DNA of 64,000 nucleotides. It comes from Treponema maltophilum ATCC 51939 (lineage in GTDB: Bacteria; Spirochaetota; Spirochaetia; Treponematales; Treponemataceae). Below the pieces are notes generated by a model. The model searched no databases, was not told the origin of the DNA, and saw nothing but the letters and a program-made list of their open reading frames with translations. A program made the translations under genes and the position numbers. This document shows positions 1-7,695 of the stretch, piece by piece (positions within the stretch are counted from its first letter, which is position 1; the number at the start of each line of letters is the position of its first letter). The DNA lies in assembly GCF_000413055.1 (NCBI RefSeq), contig NZ_KE332518.1:745583-809582 (forward strand). Reading direction: 5' to 3'.

Positions 1-1236
1 GCCGACAGCGGCCAAATCGGAAAGACCAAATTCGTTTATATCGGCACGGTCGCGGAGTACGGGAACAGAACGTTCAAGCATCCGTGGGGCCGCGTCGGAG
101 ATCCGCTTATGCCGAGCGCCTTCGACGTGTACGCGGCGAGCAAGCTGAAAGCCGAACGTGCGGTTATCGAATCGCCCCTGTGCTGGGTGTCGCTCCGTCA
201 AAGCGGAATTCTGTACGACCGCGTGCTTTTAAATAACATGCACGACGGGCTTATGTTCCATACCTGTTGGAATACTCCGATCGAATGGGCGACGGCGAAA
301 ACCTCCGGCTTGCTTTTAAAAAATCTGGTTGAAAAAGATTCGGACGGAACGCTCGGCGCCGATTTTTGGAAAAAAGTCTACAATATCGGAAACGGAAAAA
401 CCGCCCGCGTTACGGGCTTTGAAACGCTCGACCGCGGTTTTAAAATGATGGGACGGAGCGGTACCGAAATTTTCAAGCCCGAATGGAATGCAATCCGTAA
501 TTTTCATTGTATGTGGTTTGCCGATTCTCACGTGCTCAACGATTATCTCGATTTTCAGCATGAAGGTTTTGAAGATTTTTTTGCACGGCTCGAAAAAAAA
601 TTGTGGTACTTTAAACTGGGAAAACCCTTCCCGCACTTGATACGGCGCTTTGCCCTTATGCCGCTTTTGCGCACGAACAACGCGCCGGCCTTTTGGGTTT
701 CGCACAATCTTACAAAACGGGTAAAGGCTTTTTTCGGTTCGCTCGAAGCGTACCGCGCGCTCCCGCGCAGTTGGGAAAAATTCCCTGTAATGTGCAAAAA
801 TCAAAATCCGGAAACGGGCGCTTTTTTGGATTACGAAAAATTAAAGGATGAATCTTTAATCGAAAAAAACGGTTTGCTTTTAAATCACGGCTACGATGAA
901 ACGAAAAAGACCGAAGAGCTCGGCATTACAGATGCAAAACAGGCGGCAGCTTTCCGCGGCGGAAAGTGCGTGAGCGGGACGATGAAAAAGGGCGATTTGT
1001 ACAGTCCCTTGCAATGGCAGTGCCATAACGGCCATCGCTTTAAGGCAAGTCCGTACTTGGTTTTAAAAACGGGACATTGGTGCCCCGACTGCTGCAGCTG
1101 TCCGCCGTGGAATTTCGGCGAGCTTGCAAAACATATTCCGTTTTATGCGCAGCTGTGGTATGACGATCACGGGAAAGACGAAACCGAATCGTATTCGGCC
1201 GAAGACGGCCGCGATATATTGGCGTATGAAAAATAG
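1..1236 (+). CDS. NAD-dependent epimerase/dehydratase (SDR) fused to a C-terminal zinc ribbon, 5' partial
   Basis: The reading frame is open from base 1, so the start and the Rossmann glycine motif lie upstream of the window. The visible 411 codons carry the SDR catalytic pattern YxxxK (YAASK near residue 44), preceded by a strand ending in a Thr-rich turn (YIGTVAEYG), as in extended SDR sugar epimerases/dehydratases. After the SDR part come about 200 residues ending in a Cys/His-rich module (WQCHNGHRF, then GHWCPDCCSCP) that resembles a treble-clef zinc ribbon. Substrate cannot be named; a nucleotide-sugar or lipid-linked sugar is typical of the family. mnmA follows after 11 bases and may be cotranscribed. 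The SDR call is firm; the ribbon is inferred from Cys/His spacing only. Confidence 0.75.
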   Translation, partial: ADSGQIGKTKFVYIGTVAEYGNRTFKHPWGRVGDPLMPSAFDVYAASKLKAERAVIESPLCWVSLRQSGILYDRVLLNNMHDGLMFHTCWNTPIEWATAKTSGLLLKNLVEKDSDGTLGADFWKKVYNIGNGKTARVTGFETLDRGFKMMGRSGTEIFKPEWNAIRNFHCMWFADSHVLNDYLDFQHEGFEDFFARLEKKLWYFKLGKPFPHLIRRFALMPLLRTNNAPAFWVSHNLTKRVKAFFGSLEAYRALPRSWEKFPVMCKNQNPETGAFLDYEKLKDESLIEKNGLLLNHGYDETKKTEELGITDAKQAAAFRGGKCVSGTMKKGDLYSPLQWQCHNGHRFKASPYLVLKTGHWCPDCCSCPPWNFGELAKHIPFYAQLWYDDHGKDETESYSAEDGRDILAYEK

Positions 1237-1247
1237 AGGATCAACGT

Positions 1248-2516
1248 GTGCGTATGAACGAGTTTCACATACCGGTGCAGGAATTGCAGTGGCCCGAAGC
1301 GGGGAGTACGGTTGCGGTCGGACTTTCGGGAGGTGTCGATTCGGCTTCGACGGCGCTTATGCTGAAAGAGCGGGGCTGCACCGTTGTCTGCATTACGATG
1401 TCGAGCTGGAACAACGATCTTCCGCTGCCGCCTTCAAAAAACGGTGTGCGTAATTCCTGTTACGGTGCCGACGAAAAGATAGATATGGAACAATGCGCCG
1501 AGTTTTGCAAAACATACGGCATAAAATATTACATCATCGATGTGCGCGAAGCCTATAAAGCCTACGTTATGGACTATTTTAAAAGCGAATACCGTGCGGG
1601 AAGAACGCCGAACCCCTGCGTTCATTGCAACGCTCACGTAAAGTTTGCCGCCCTCGTAAACGGAGCGCGCGCTCAGGGCGTCGATTTCGATTATTTTTGT
1701 ACGGGGCACTACGCAGCTTTGGTGCGCCCGCTTATTCCCGTAGCCGATATTTACCGCGCGCTGGGTTCCGACAATTCGGCCGCACAGTCGGACGGCGCAG
1801 GAAATGTTTCCGGCAGCGCGCATTCGACAAGTGCGGAAGCGCGCGGGTATACGGAACGTCCGGTTACGGTGTCTGCGGCAAAGGATACGTTTAAAGATCA
1901 AACCTACTTTTTGCACCGCATTCCCTCCGCCGTTTTGGAGCAAACGCGCTTTCCGCTAAGCGGTTTTACGAAAAAGGCCGTGTTCGAATTTGCGCGCGAA
2001 CGCGGCTTAAAGGCGGCTTTGCGCAGCGAAAGTCAGGACTTTATTTCGAGCGAATACTTCAACATTATTTTTTCCGATAAAGAATCGGTCGCCGGCGACA
2101 TTGTCGATATGAACGGCGTAAAGCTCGGTGAGCATCGCGGCATAGAGCATTATACGATCGGTCAAAGGCGCGGCCTGGGTGTCAGCGCAAACAAGCCGCT
2201 GTATGTGCGCTCAATCGATTCCGCGAACAACCGCATCGTACTTGCAGACGAAAACGGACTTTTTTCGTCAGGCCTTGAAGCCGATTCGTGGGTGTGGGCG
2301 GGAAATTATGCGCCCGATGCCGAATTCGAAGCGCTGGTAAAAATCAGGCTTGCCTCTCCGGCCGCTCCCGCCCGGATTATCCCTTTGGAGGGGGGGACGT
2401 ACCGCATTATGTTTGAAAAACCGCAGCGCGCCGTCGCGCCCGGTCAGTCGGCGGTCGTGTATGCCGATAAGCTCATACTCGGCGGCGGCGTTATTTCGCG
2501 TACGATAGAAGTTTAA
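1248..2516 (+). CDS. mnmA: tRNA-specific 2-thiouridylase MnmA
   Basis: MnmA activates U34 of Lys, Glu and Gln tRNAs with ATP and inserts sulfur to give the s2U wobble base. The 422-aa product has the PP-loop SGGVDS (residues 27-32), the cysteine region NPCVHCNAHVKF (Cys124, Cys127), a GHY motif at 153-155, and a C-terminal beta-barrel half with HYTIGQRRGLG. The GTG at 1248 is preceded by AGAGGA at 1235-1240 with good spacing; ATG 1254 is the alternative. Two oddities: about 40 low-complexity residues (roughly 165-205) are inserted between the GHY motif and KDQTYFLH, and the second catalytic Cys, expected near residue 266 in a DSxGICFIG-like context, is absent (SESQDFISSEYF). Converges on the next gene with a 5-base gap. 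Confidence 0.9.
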   Translation: MRMNEFHIPVQELQWPEAGSTVAVGLSGGVDSASTALMLKERGCTVVCITMSSWNNDLPLPPSKNGVRNSCYGADEKIDMEQCAEFCKTYGIKYYIIDVREAYKAYVMDYFKSEYRAGRTPNPCVHCNAHVKFAALVNGARAQGVDFDYFCTGHYAALVRPLIPVADIYRALGSDNSAAQSDGAGNVSGSAHSTSAEARGYTERPVTVSAAKDTFKDQTYFLHRIPSAVLEQTRFPLSGFTKKAVFEFARERGLKAALRSESQDFISSEYFNIIFSDKESVAGDIVDMNGVKLGEHRGIEHYTIGQRRGLGVSANKPLYVRSIDSANNRIVLADENGLFSSGLEADSWVWAGNYAPDAEFEALVKIRLASPAAPARIIPLEGGTYRIMFEKPQRAVAPGQSAVVYADKLILGGGVISRTIEV

Positions 2517-2521
2517 AAGCG

Positions 2522-3385
2522 TTAGAAGGCGTTCAGCGTAAGATGGAACGATGTTTCATGTAAGCCGATATCCTGTACCGATATATCGAGCGTGTTTTTC
2601 CCTCTTACAAGCAAAATTTCGGCCAAGCGCATGGCGCCTTTATCGGAATAAATCGCCGAAAAATCGTACTGGGCGCTGCCTTGAACGCAGAGTTTTTCCT
2701 GCGCGGTTTTAAGCGCCGTATAATCGGTTTTTTCGGCAAGCGTTCCGTTTACCGATACGCTCGTCGTATAAGGCATGGTGATTTCCGAAGCGTCCGTATA
2801 AAGCACGTAGGTTCCCGCCGCAATGCTCATGCCGTTCGATAAAACCGTTTTGTTGCCGTTTTTGCTTACCGCCGTTACGTTTTTGATAACGAATTTTTTT
2901 GCCGCGGCATCGCCTTCGATTAAAATGAGCGGATTTATGACGGCTTTTATCTTTGTGTCGATAACTTGAAATTGCAGGCTTTGTCTGCCGGTGCCCCAGC
3001 CCGAATACCCGCTTATGCCTATGGCGGCCGCCTTGTCCGCATGACCGCTTCCGTCATCGACCGAATTCTTTTCCAAACCGCCGTATACCGTTAAAATATG
3101 ATCTTTATGGCTCAGTATGACGGCATTTCCCAAGGTCGACGGGAACAAGCCGTTGTCTGCGCCGTCTTCGCGTATCGTTATAAGAACCTGCCCGTCTTCG
3201 GCGGCCGCAACTTCGGCAGGGTCGTTGAATACGAGGCCGCGGTTAAAGGTGCCGCCGTATTTTTGGGCAAAAAAAACGGCGACGGTATCGGCAAGCCGGG
3301 GCCAGCCGAACGCGCACAGGGGAATGCCTGCGCCGATAAACAATGCGCAAAAAGCGCCCGTGCTGAATATCCGTCGTTTTTTCAT
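2522..3385 (-). CDS. Exported M23 (LytM)-like protein, probably catalytically inactive
   Basis: 287 aa with an N-terminal signal or anchor segment (residues 7-27). The middle resembles a LytM/M23 fold: RGLVFNDPAEVAAAEDGQVL, then VILSHKDHILTVYGGL at the place of the HxDGxxTxYaHL motif, and LQFQVID where active enzymes have LHFEI. The His of the last motif is Gln, so the Zn site looks incomplete. About 130 further residues follow, probably beta-rich. Such degenerate LytM proteins usually regulate amidases or bind peptidoglycan (family knowledge); the role here is inference. It lies 13 bases downstream of the gene at 3399-4466 on the same strand, so the two likely form one operon. Confidence 0.6.
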   Translation of the reverse strand: MKKRRIFSTGAFCALFIGAGIPLCAFGWPRLADTVAVFFAQKYGGTFNRGLVFNDPAEVAAAEDGQVLITIREDGADNGLFPSTLGNAVILSHKDHILTVYGGLEKNSVDDGSGHADKAAAIGISGYSGWGTGRQSLQFQVIDTKIKAVINPLILIEGDAAAKKFVIKNVTAVSKNGNKTVLSNGMSIAAGTYVLYTDASEITMPYTTSVSVNGTLAEKTDYTALKTAQEKLCVQGSAQYDFSAIYSDKGAMRLAEILLVRGKNTLDISVQDIGLHETSFHLTLNAF

Positions 3386-3398
3386 TCGGCTTTTCTCC

Positions 3399-4466
3399 TT
3401 AATCGAAACTTACATGCATTTTTGAAATGCGGTCGTCGCAGCCGACGTAGATGTCGCCGTTTTCCGCATGCACGAACGCGTTTGTCGCTTTAAACGAAAA
3501 TGAACCTTGCCGGTATTTTCCTTCCGACAGGAGCGTAACCGTGTACGTGTCCGCTTCTTTGCTTAAAACGAAAAAAATATCTTTGGCGCCGAATTCGCTT
3601 ATGCTTACGATTTTGCCGGAAAAAGGTACGGAAAACGCTTTTTTTTGCGGCAAAAACACACCGATAAGCGCCCCTTTGCCGCCGAAAAATACGTATCTGT
3701 CGTCGCTGCTGAATTGAACGAGCGTTTGTTCGTGCAGTTCGTCTTTTAAATATTCGTGATAGATTATTTTCGTTTTGCCGCCGGCGGGTTCGGCAACGAC
3801 GATTCTCTGCGGATTTAAGCCGGAAAGGCAGGCGCAGTATTCACCGCTCCGCGAAAGGGCCGCGCCGAATATTACTTCCATATTGCTTCCGCCCGGATAA
3901 AAGCCGCTCGTTATTTTTCCGGTGCGGTCGAAACATACCATGTTTCCGTCGGCAAAACCGGCCGCGCATCCTGCCGCGCTCGACGAAAAAGCCGTTATCG
4001 GAACATAGTTTTCGTATAGCCATTCGGTTTTCCCTTCCGTATTGTGTTTCGAAAAAGAACTTCCGCCCGGATGGAATAAAAAAATTCCTCCCGCGTCAAA
4101 AAACGGAAAACCCGCGCGGTCGAAGGTGCCGCTCGGTTTATTGTCGGGAGTAAAAAAAACGATGCGCTCGGCATCGCGGTCGTATTCGGCCCAAAAATCG
4201 GCGGAAATTGCCGCACGGTGTTCAAACGGGATGAGAGCGCCGACTTTGCCGTCGGCAGTGTAATAGCCCATTTTTTCGCCCATTTTGAACGGTAAAAGGC
4301 GTGCTGACGCCTGTGCCGTGTCCGTTGTCGGATTATCGACGAAAACCGTCCATTCGGGCCGTATGGTAAGCTTTTTTCCCGTCAATTCGACGGCTAAAAA
4401 AAGATATAATAAGCCGAAAACGAGCAAAATTAAAAAAAGCGGAACTTTTTTATCGTTTATCTTCAT
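3399..4466 (-). CDS. Membrane-anchored protein, probable beta-propeller-like extracytoplasmic domain
   Basis: 355 aa. A single N-terminal transmembrane segment (about residues 8-28, LFLILLVFGLLYLFLAVEL) is followed by an extracytoplasmic region. The region has recurring beta-strand blades of the type [IV]VFFTPDN, MVCFDRTGKIT, YVFFGGKG and GDIYVGCDDR, suggestive of a WD40/PQQ-like propeller. No enzymatic motif is visible and I do not recognise the family. It heads a two-gene operon with the M23-like gene downstream, so a cell-envelope role is likely (inference). The ATG at 4466 has no Shine-Dalgarno; a promoter (TTGACC, 17 nt, TACGAT) ends only 8 bases before it. Confidence 0.6.
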   Translation of the reverse strand: MKINDKKVPLFLILLVFGLLYLFLAVELTGKKLTIRPEWTVFVDNPTTDTAQASARLLPFKMGEKMGYYTADGKVGALIPFEHRAAISADFWAEYDRDAERIVFFTPDNKPSGTFDRAGFPFFDAGGIFLFHPGGSSFSKHNTEGKTEWLYENYVPITAFSSSAAGCAAGFADGNMVCFDRTGKITSGFYPGGSNMEVIFGAALSRSGEYCACLSGLNPQRIVVAEPAGGKTKIIYHEYLKDELHEQTLVQFSSDDRYVFFGGKGALIGVFLPQKKAFSVPFSGKIVSISEFGAKDIFFVLSKEADTYTVTLLSEGKYRQGSFSFKATNAFVHAENGDIYVGCDDRISKMHVSFD

Positions 4467-4474
4467 TATAAAAC

Positions 4475-4503
4475 ATCGTATAATAGCGGGTGAATCTGGT
4501 CAA
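4475..4503 (-). promoter_or_regulatory. Sigma70-type promoter for the gene at 3399-4466
   Basis: Minus strand: -35 TTGACC at 4503-4498, a 17-nt spacer, -10 TACGAT at 4480-4475. The -10 ends 8 nt before the ATG, so the transcript would start at or within about 2 nt of the start codon (near-leaderless). It lies back to back with the rpsT promoter. Confidence 0.5.
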
Positions 4504-4556
4504 GGGGTAAAGTACGACAAGCGCGCACTGCATTAAAACATTGCGCACGGCGCTAC

Positions 4557-4585
4557 TTGACTATTCCCGTAGTGTTTGGTAACAT
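4557..4585 (+). promoter_or_regulatory. Sigma70-type promoter of rpsT
   Basis: TTGACT at 4557-4562, a 17-nt spacer, TAACAT at 4580-4585, followed by a short leader with GGAGGG at 4601-4606. It is divergent from the promoter of the 3399-4466 gene. Confidence 0.6.
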
Positions 4586-4613
4586 AAAACAGTTTTATTT
4601 GGAGGGTTTTCCT

Positions 4614-4892
4614 TTGGCAGTAAAAAAATCGTCTGCGGAAAAAAGATTTAGACAGAGTGAAGAAAGACGTTTACGCAATAAAGCGGTAAAAAGCGCGGCA
4701 CGTACCTGCGCTAAAAAATTTACGGCGGCGGTGCAGGCAAAAGATCAAACGCTTGCGTCCGAAACGCTGCGTCTTTTGTGCAAGGAATTGGATACGGCCG
4801 GCCGTAAGGGAATTTTGTCCCGCAATTCCGTTTCTCGTAAAAAATCGCGCATGATGAAACTGTACAACGTTTCATTTGCACCCGCAAAGTAA
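4614..4892 (+). CDS. rpsT: 30S ribosomal protein S20 (TTG start)
   Basis: 92-aa, Lys/Arg-rich protein with the S20 pattern: MAVKKSSAEKRFRQSEERR at the N-terminus, the helical KKFTAAV / ETLRLLCKELDTAGRKGI core, and the NSVSRKKSRMMKLYN end. S20 binds 16S rRNA in the bottom of the 30S body. I place the start at TTG 4614 because GGAGGG lies 7 bases upstream and S20 proteins begin (M)A-x-KKS; the longer frame from 4557 would run through the promoter. A TTG start may limit translation, and S20 is classically autoregulated through its unusual start codon (family knowledge from E. coli). It is the first gene of the conserved rpsT-HU-lnt-bactofilin block. Confidence 0.95.
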   Translation: MAVKKSSAEKRFRQSEERRLRNKAVKSAARTCAKKFTAAVQAKDQTLASETLRLLCKELDTAGRKGILSRNSVSRKKSRMMKLYNVSFAPAK

Positions 4893-4979
4893 TTGTAAAA
4901 TGCGGGTTGCCTGAAGGCACACTGCTTTCGAGGCAGCCCCCGGTCTAACCGGATGCCGGAACAAGGTCAGAGGTTTTTG

Positions 4980-5297
4980 ATGGAATCAAAAAAAGTAACA
5001 AAATTCGATTTGGTCGAAGCCGTATATCTTAAAACAAAATATGAAAAAAAAACCGTGCAGGCCGTTCTTGAATCCTTACTTGAAAATATCAAATCTTCTC
5101 TGAAAGACGGTTCGACGATCGAACTGCGTGGTTTCGGCACCTTTGAACTGCGTTTGCGCAAGGGACGTTCCCGCGCGCGCAATCCCAAAACGGGCGAACA
5201 ACTTTCGGTCGCTCCCCACTATATAGCGGCCTTCCGTTCCGGACAGGAGCTTAAAAACGCGCTGTGGGAACTGCCCGTTCCCGCAAAAAAATCATGA
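4980..5297 (+). CDS. HU/IHF-family DNA-binding protein
   Basis: 105 aa, a histone-like nucleoid protein that bends DNA as a dimer. Visible family features are the N-terminal helices (FDLVEAVYLKTKYEKKTVQAV), GSTIELRGFGTFELRLRKGR, the arm motif RARNPKTGE and the closing strand/helix VAPHYIAAFRSGQELK. ATG 4980 is chosen because AGAGG (4968-4972) sits 7 bases upstream; ATG 4953 in the same frame has no ribosome-binding site. The sequence between rpsT and this gene (4893-4979) contains two GC-rich inverted repeats. The stop overlaps the lnt start (ATGA). Confidence 0.9.
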   Translation: MESKKVTKFDLVEAVYLKTKYEKKTVQAVLESLLENIKSSLKDGSTIELRGFGTFELRLRKGRSRARNPKTGEQLSVAPHYIAAFRSGQELKNALWELPVPAKKS

Positions 5298-6961
5298 AAA
5301 AAACGCTTGTAAACGCGGCGCTTCTCTTTTCGGGCATTATGCTCTTTATGCTGCCTCAGCCGAATTTTATTCGTGCCGAAGGTTTTCCTTTCTTTGCATA
5401 CATAGCCTTTGTTCCCGTTTTTATACTGACGAGGCGCCTGAGCTGGAAAAGCGTATGGCTGTACGGCATGCTCTACGGCATAGGCTGCTACGTTACCTTT
5501 ACGAGCTGGCTTGCAACCTTTCATCCCATGGGCATAACCGTTATTTCCTGCCTGTACGGAATTCAGCTGATGTTCGTATTCCCGCTTTTAAAGGCCGCAT
5601 GGGTTTTGTGCGGAAAGAGAGTTTGGTTTGCCCAATGGATTGTCTGGTGCGCATACGAATACCTTAAAACCAAGGGCTTTGCGGGCTTCAATTACGGTGT
5701 TACCGCCTATTCGCACTGGCGCCTTACTCATCTTATTCAAATTACGAATATTGTCGGCGTGTGGGGCTTAAGCGCCCTCATAGACTTTACTTCGATGTGG
5801 ATAGCCGACTGCATTTATCCGCTGTTCGATTGCGGCAAAAAAGCGTGTGCCGAAAAATCCACCGCCGAGATGCATCCGGTGCTCCAAAAGCTCCGCGAAA
5901 AAATGCGCATCCGTCGCGTAAGCGCTTGCATATGGTGCGCGGCTTTTGCTTTTTCCCTCATATACGGTATCGCCTCCGTCAAAGATTGGCGCGGCTGTCC
6001 GTCAAAAAAAATCATCCTCGTGCAAACGAATACCGACCCTTGGCTCGGCGGCACGGCTGCATACCGGCGCGATTTAACGACGCTCGAACGCCTGACTGAT
6101 GAAGCTTTGAAAGCGCATCCGGACGCCGAGCTTGTCGTATGGCCCGAAACCGCCTTTGTGCCGCGCATACGCTGGCACTACCGCTACCGCACCGACCGCG
6201 CCCGTTTTGAATTGGTCGACGAGCTTTTACATTATATCGATTCTAAAAACATTCCCTTTGTCATCGGAAACGACGACACCGTGCGCGGCTATACGCGGAC
6301 GGGCGGTTTGGGTGAAGTGAGTTACAACGCCGTTTTGTTTTTTGAACCGAAAAAAAACGTCATTCCGCCGGAACCGCAATTGTACCACAAAATGCATTTG
6401 GTTCCGTTTACCGAATATTTTCCGTTTGAAAAGCTCTTGCCGACAATCTACACGCTGCTTTTAAACGGCGATACCCATATGTGGACGCCCGGAGACGAGG
6501 CGGTTGTGTTTTCGGCAGGGGATTTGCGCTTCGGAACTCCGATTTGCTTTGAAGACACCTTCGGCTATATCGGCCGCCGCTATGTGAACAACGGAGCGAA
6601 CGCTTTGGTGAATCTTTCCAACGACGCATGGTCGAAAAGCCTTGCCTGCCAATATCAGCACCTTTCGATGGCCGTTTTCCGTTCGGCCGAAAACCGGATT
6701 CCGAGCGTGCGCGCTACCGCATCGGGGCAAACCTGCCTTATCGATCCGAACGGTACAGTGCTTTCGATGCTCGAACCGTTTACGGAAGGCTATTTGGCCG
6801 TCGACATTCCGGTTTTGACAAACAGGGCAAAAACCGTATATACTGTTTTGGGCGATTACGTCGGAATACTGTTTGCCGCCGCATCGTCGCTTTTACTGAT
6901 TTTTGGACTTATGGAGAACATTGTATGCCGATTTCATACCGACAAAAAGAAGGCGAATTAA
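5294..6961 (+). CDS. lnt: Apolipoprotein N-acyltransferase Lnt
   Basis: Inner-membrane enzyme that adds the third acyl chain to the N-terminal Cys of diacylated lipoproteins, using phospholipid. 555 aa. The N-terminal half has five or six membrane segments and the C-terminal half is a nitrilase domain. The catalytic triad is visible: Glu285 (VVWPETAF), Lys366 (YHKMHLVPF) and Cys418 (TPICFED), followed by NLSNDAW. A last membrane segment is at the C-terminus (VGILFAAASSLLLIFGL). The start overlaps the HU stop as ATGA, and the end overlaps the bactofilin start by 37 bases, so the genes are translationally coupled. The many lipoproteins in this window are its likely substrates. Confidence 0.93.
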   Translation: MKKTLVNAALLFSGIMLFMLPQPNFIRAEGFPFFAYIAFVPVFILTRRLSWKSVWLYGMLYGIGCYVTFTSWLATFHPMGITVISCLYGIQLMFVFPLLKAAWVLCGKRVWFAQWIVWCAYEYLKTKGFAGFNYGVTAYSHWRLTHLIQITNIVGVWGLSALIDFTSMWIADCIYPLFDCGKKACAEKSTAEMHPVLQKLREKMRIRRVSACIWCAAFAFSLIYGIASVKDWRGCPSKKIILVQTNTDPWLGGTAAYRRDLTTLERLTDEALKAHPDAELVVWPETAFVPRIRWHYRYRTDRARFELVDELLHYIDSKNIPFVIGNDDTVRGYTRTGGLGEVSYNAVLFFEPKKNVIPPEPQLYHKMHLVPFTEYFPFEKLLPTIYTLLLNGDTHMWTPGDEAVVFSAGDLRFGTPICFEDTFGYIGRRYVNNGANALVNLSNDAWSKSLACQYQHLSMAVFRSAENRIPSVRATASGQTCLIDPNGTVLSMLEPFTEGYLAVDIPVLTNRAKTVYTVLGDYVGILFAAASSLLLIFGLMENIVCRFHTDKKKAN

Positions 6962-7362
6962 CCATATTGGGTGCACAAACCGAATTGAACGGCATGCTGC
7001 ATTTTTCCGGCAATTTGGTTATTACGGGAAAATTCACCGGCTCCATAGAATCGGAAGGCAGCCTTGTCGTCGAAAAAACCGGCGTATGTACGGTCGACAG
7101 CATCAAGGCCGATTCGATAAGCGTTGCCGGTCAGGTTGAAGGCAACATGTACGCCAAAACAAAGCTTGAAATGTTTTCGGGCAGCAGGATAATCGGCGAC
7201 ATTGCAACATCGCGCTTGCGCATCGCCGAAAACGTCAATTTTCACGGAGAAGTAAAAATGCTTGACGAAGTTCCGGACATCGACATTTTTTCGGTATCGG
7301 CCGCCGAATACAAGCGGATGGTCGATTCCCGCGCCCTCGCGTCGGAAGAAGACGACACTTGA
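6925..7362 (+). CDS. Bactofilin family cytoskeletal protein
   Basis: 145 aa. Bactofilins polymerise into cytoplasmic or membrane-associated filaments of right-handed beta-helices. Visible are the typical entry TILGAQTELNGMLHFSGNLVITGKFTGSI and the repeated V/I-x-G-x-V ladder (DSISVAGQVEGNMYAKTKLE, GSRIIGDIATSRL, NFHGEVKML). There is no transmembrane segment. The start at ATG 6925 has GGAG 8 bases upstream and lies inside the end of lnt. The acidic C-terminal tail (SEEDDT) is outside the helix. In spirochaetes bactofilins influence cell shape (family knowledge); the partner here is unknown. Confidence 0.88.
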   Translation: MPISYRQKEGELTILGAQTELNGMLHFSGNLVITGKFTGSIESEGSLVVEKTGVCTVDSIKADSISVAGQVEGNMYAKTKLEMFSGSRIIGDIATSRLRIAENVNFHGEVKMLDEVPDIDIFSVSAAEYKRMVDSRALASEEDDT

Positions 7363-7468
7363 TAACACAGGGCAACAAACGGGATACTCGGCATTTGTGC
7401 GCATTTTGAATCATTTAAATTGGAAAAGTCAAATCATAATTCGGTTCGAAAATCTCCCCTTTTTTAGC

Positions 7469-7576
7469 CGACAGGGAATCGGTATGATGTGAAATAAATA
7501 AAAGTTGGGTACCGGCAAAGGTCTTGTTGTATTCATCTTTTTTTGCCTATTTTCGTTCATGGCGAATTCCTGTCGG
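7469..7576. repeat. MITE-like inverted-repeat element, short form (108 bp)
   Basis: The left end CCGACAGGGAATCGGTATGA (7469-7488) and right end (7557-7576) are imperfect inverted repeats matching at 16 of 20 positions. The interior is short and non-coding. The same ends and interior words (GGTATGATGTGAAAT, a CTTG-TGTA-TCAT-poly-T block) recur at 11533-11919. The element sits in the 333-bp gap between the bactofilin gene and rho, directly upstream of the rho promoter; apart from it and the promoter I see nothing else in 7363-7695. Confidence 0.6.
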
Positions 7577-7580
7577 TGTC

Positions 7581-7609
7581 TTGACTTTTTATTTTTTCTT
7601 AAGTATTAT
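7581..7609 (+). promoter_or_regulatory. Sigma70-type promoter of rho
   Basis: TTGACT at 7581-7586, a 17-nt T-rich spacer, TATTAT at 7604-7609. The predicted start near 7616 leaves a leader of about 80 nt, AT-rich, ending with GGAG at 7685-7688 before ATG 7696. Rho genes are often autoregulated through their leader; no classical rut pattern is evident here. Confidence 0.7.
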
Positions 7610-7695
7610 GGGGCATCCAACGAAACAACGTCTTAATATAAAATATTTTTATAATCAATCCGGAAATCAATTTCATATTTTAATGGAGATATTTA

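Noticed and set aside
316-804. Long antisense ORF under the SDR gene
   Set aside because: It is a shadow of the coding frame with a low-complexity basic composition. The sense frame has clear SDR motifs.
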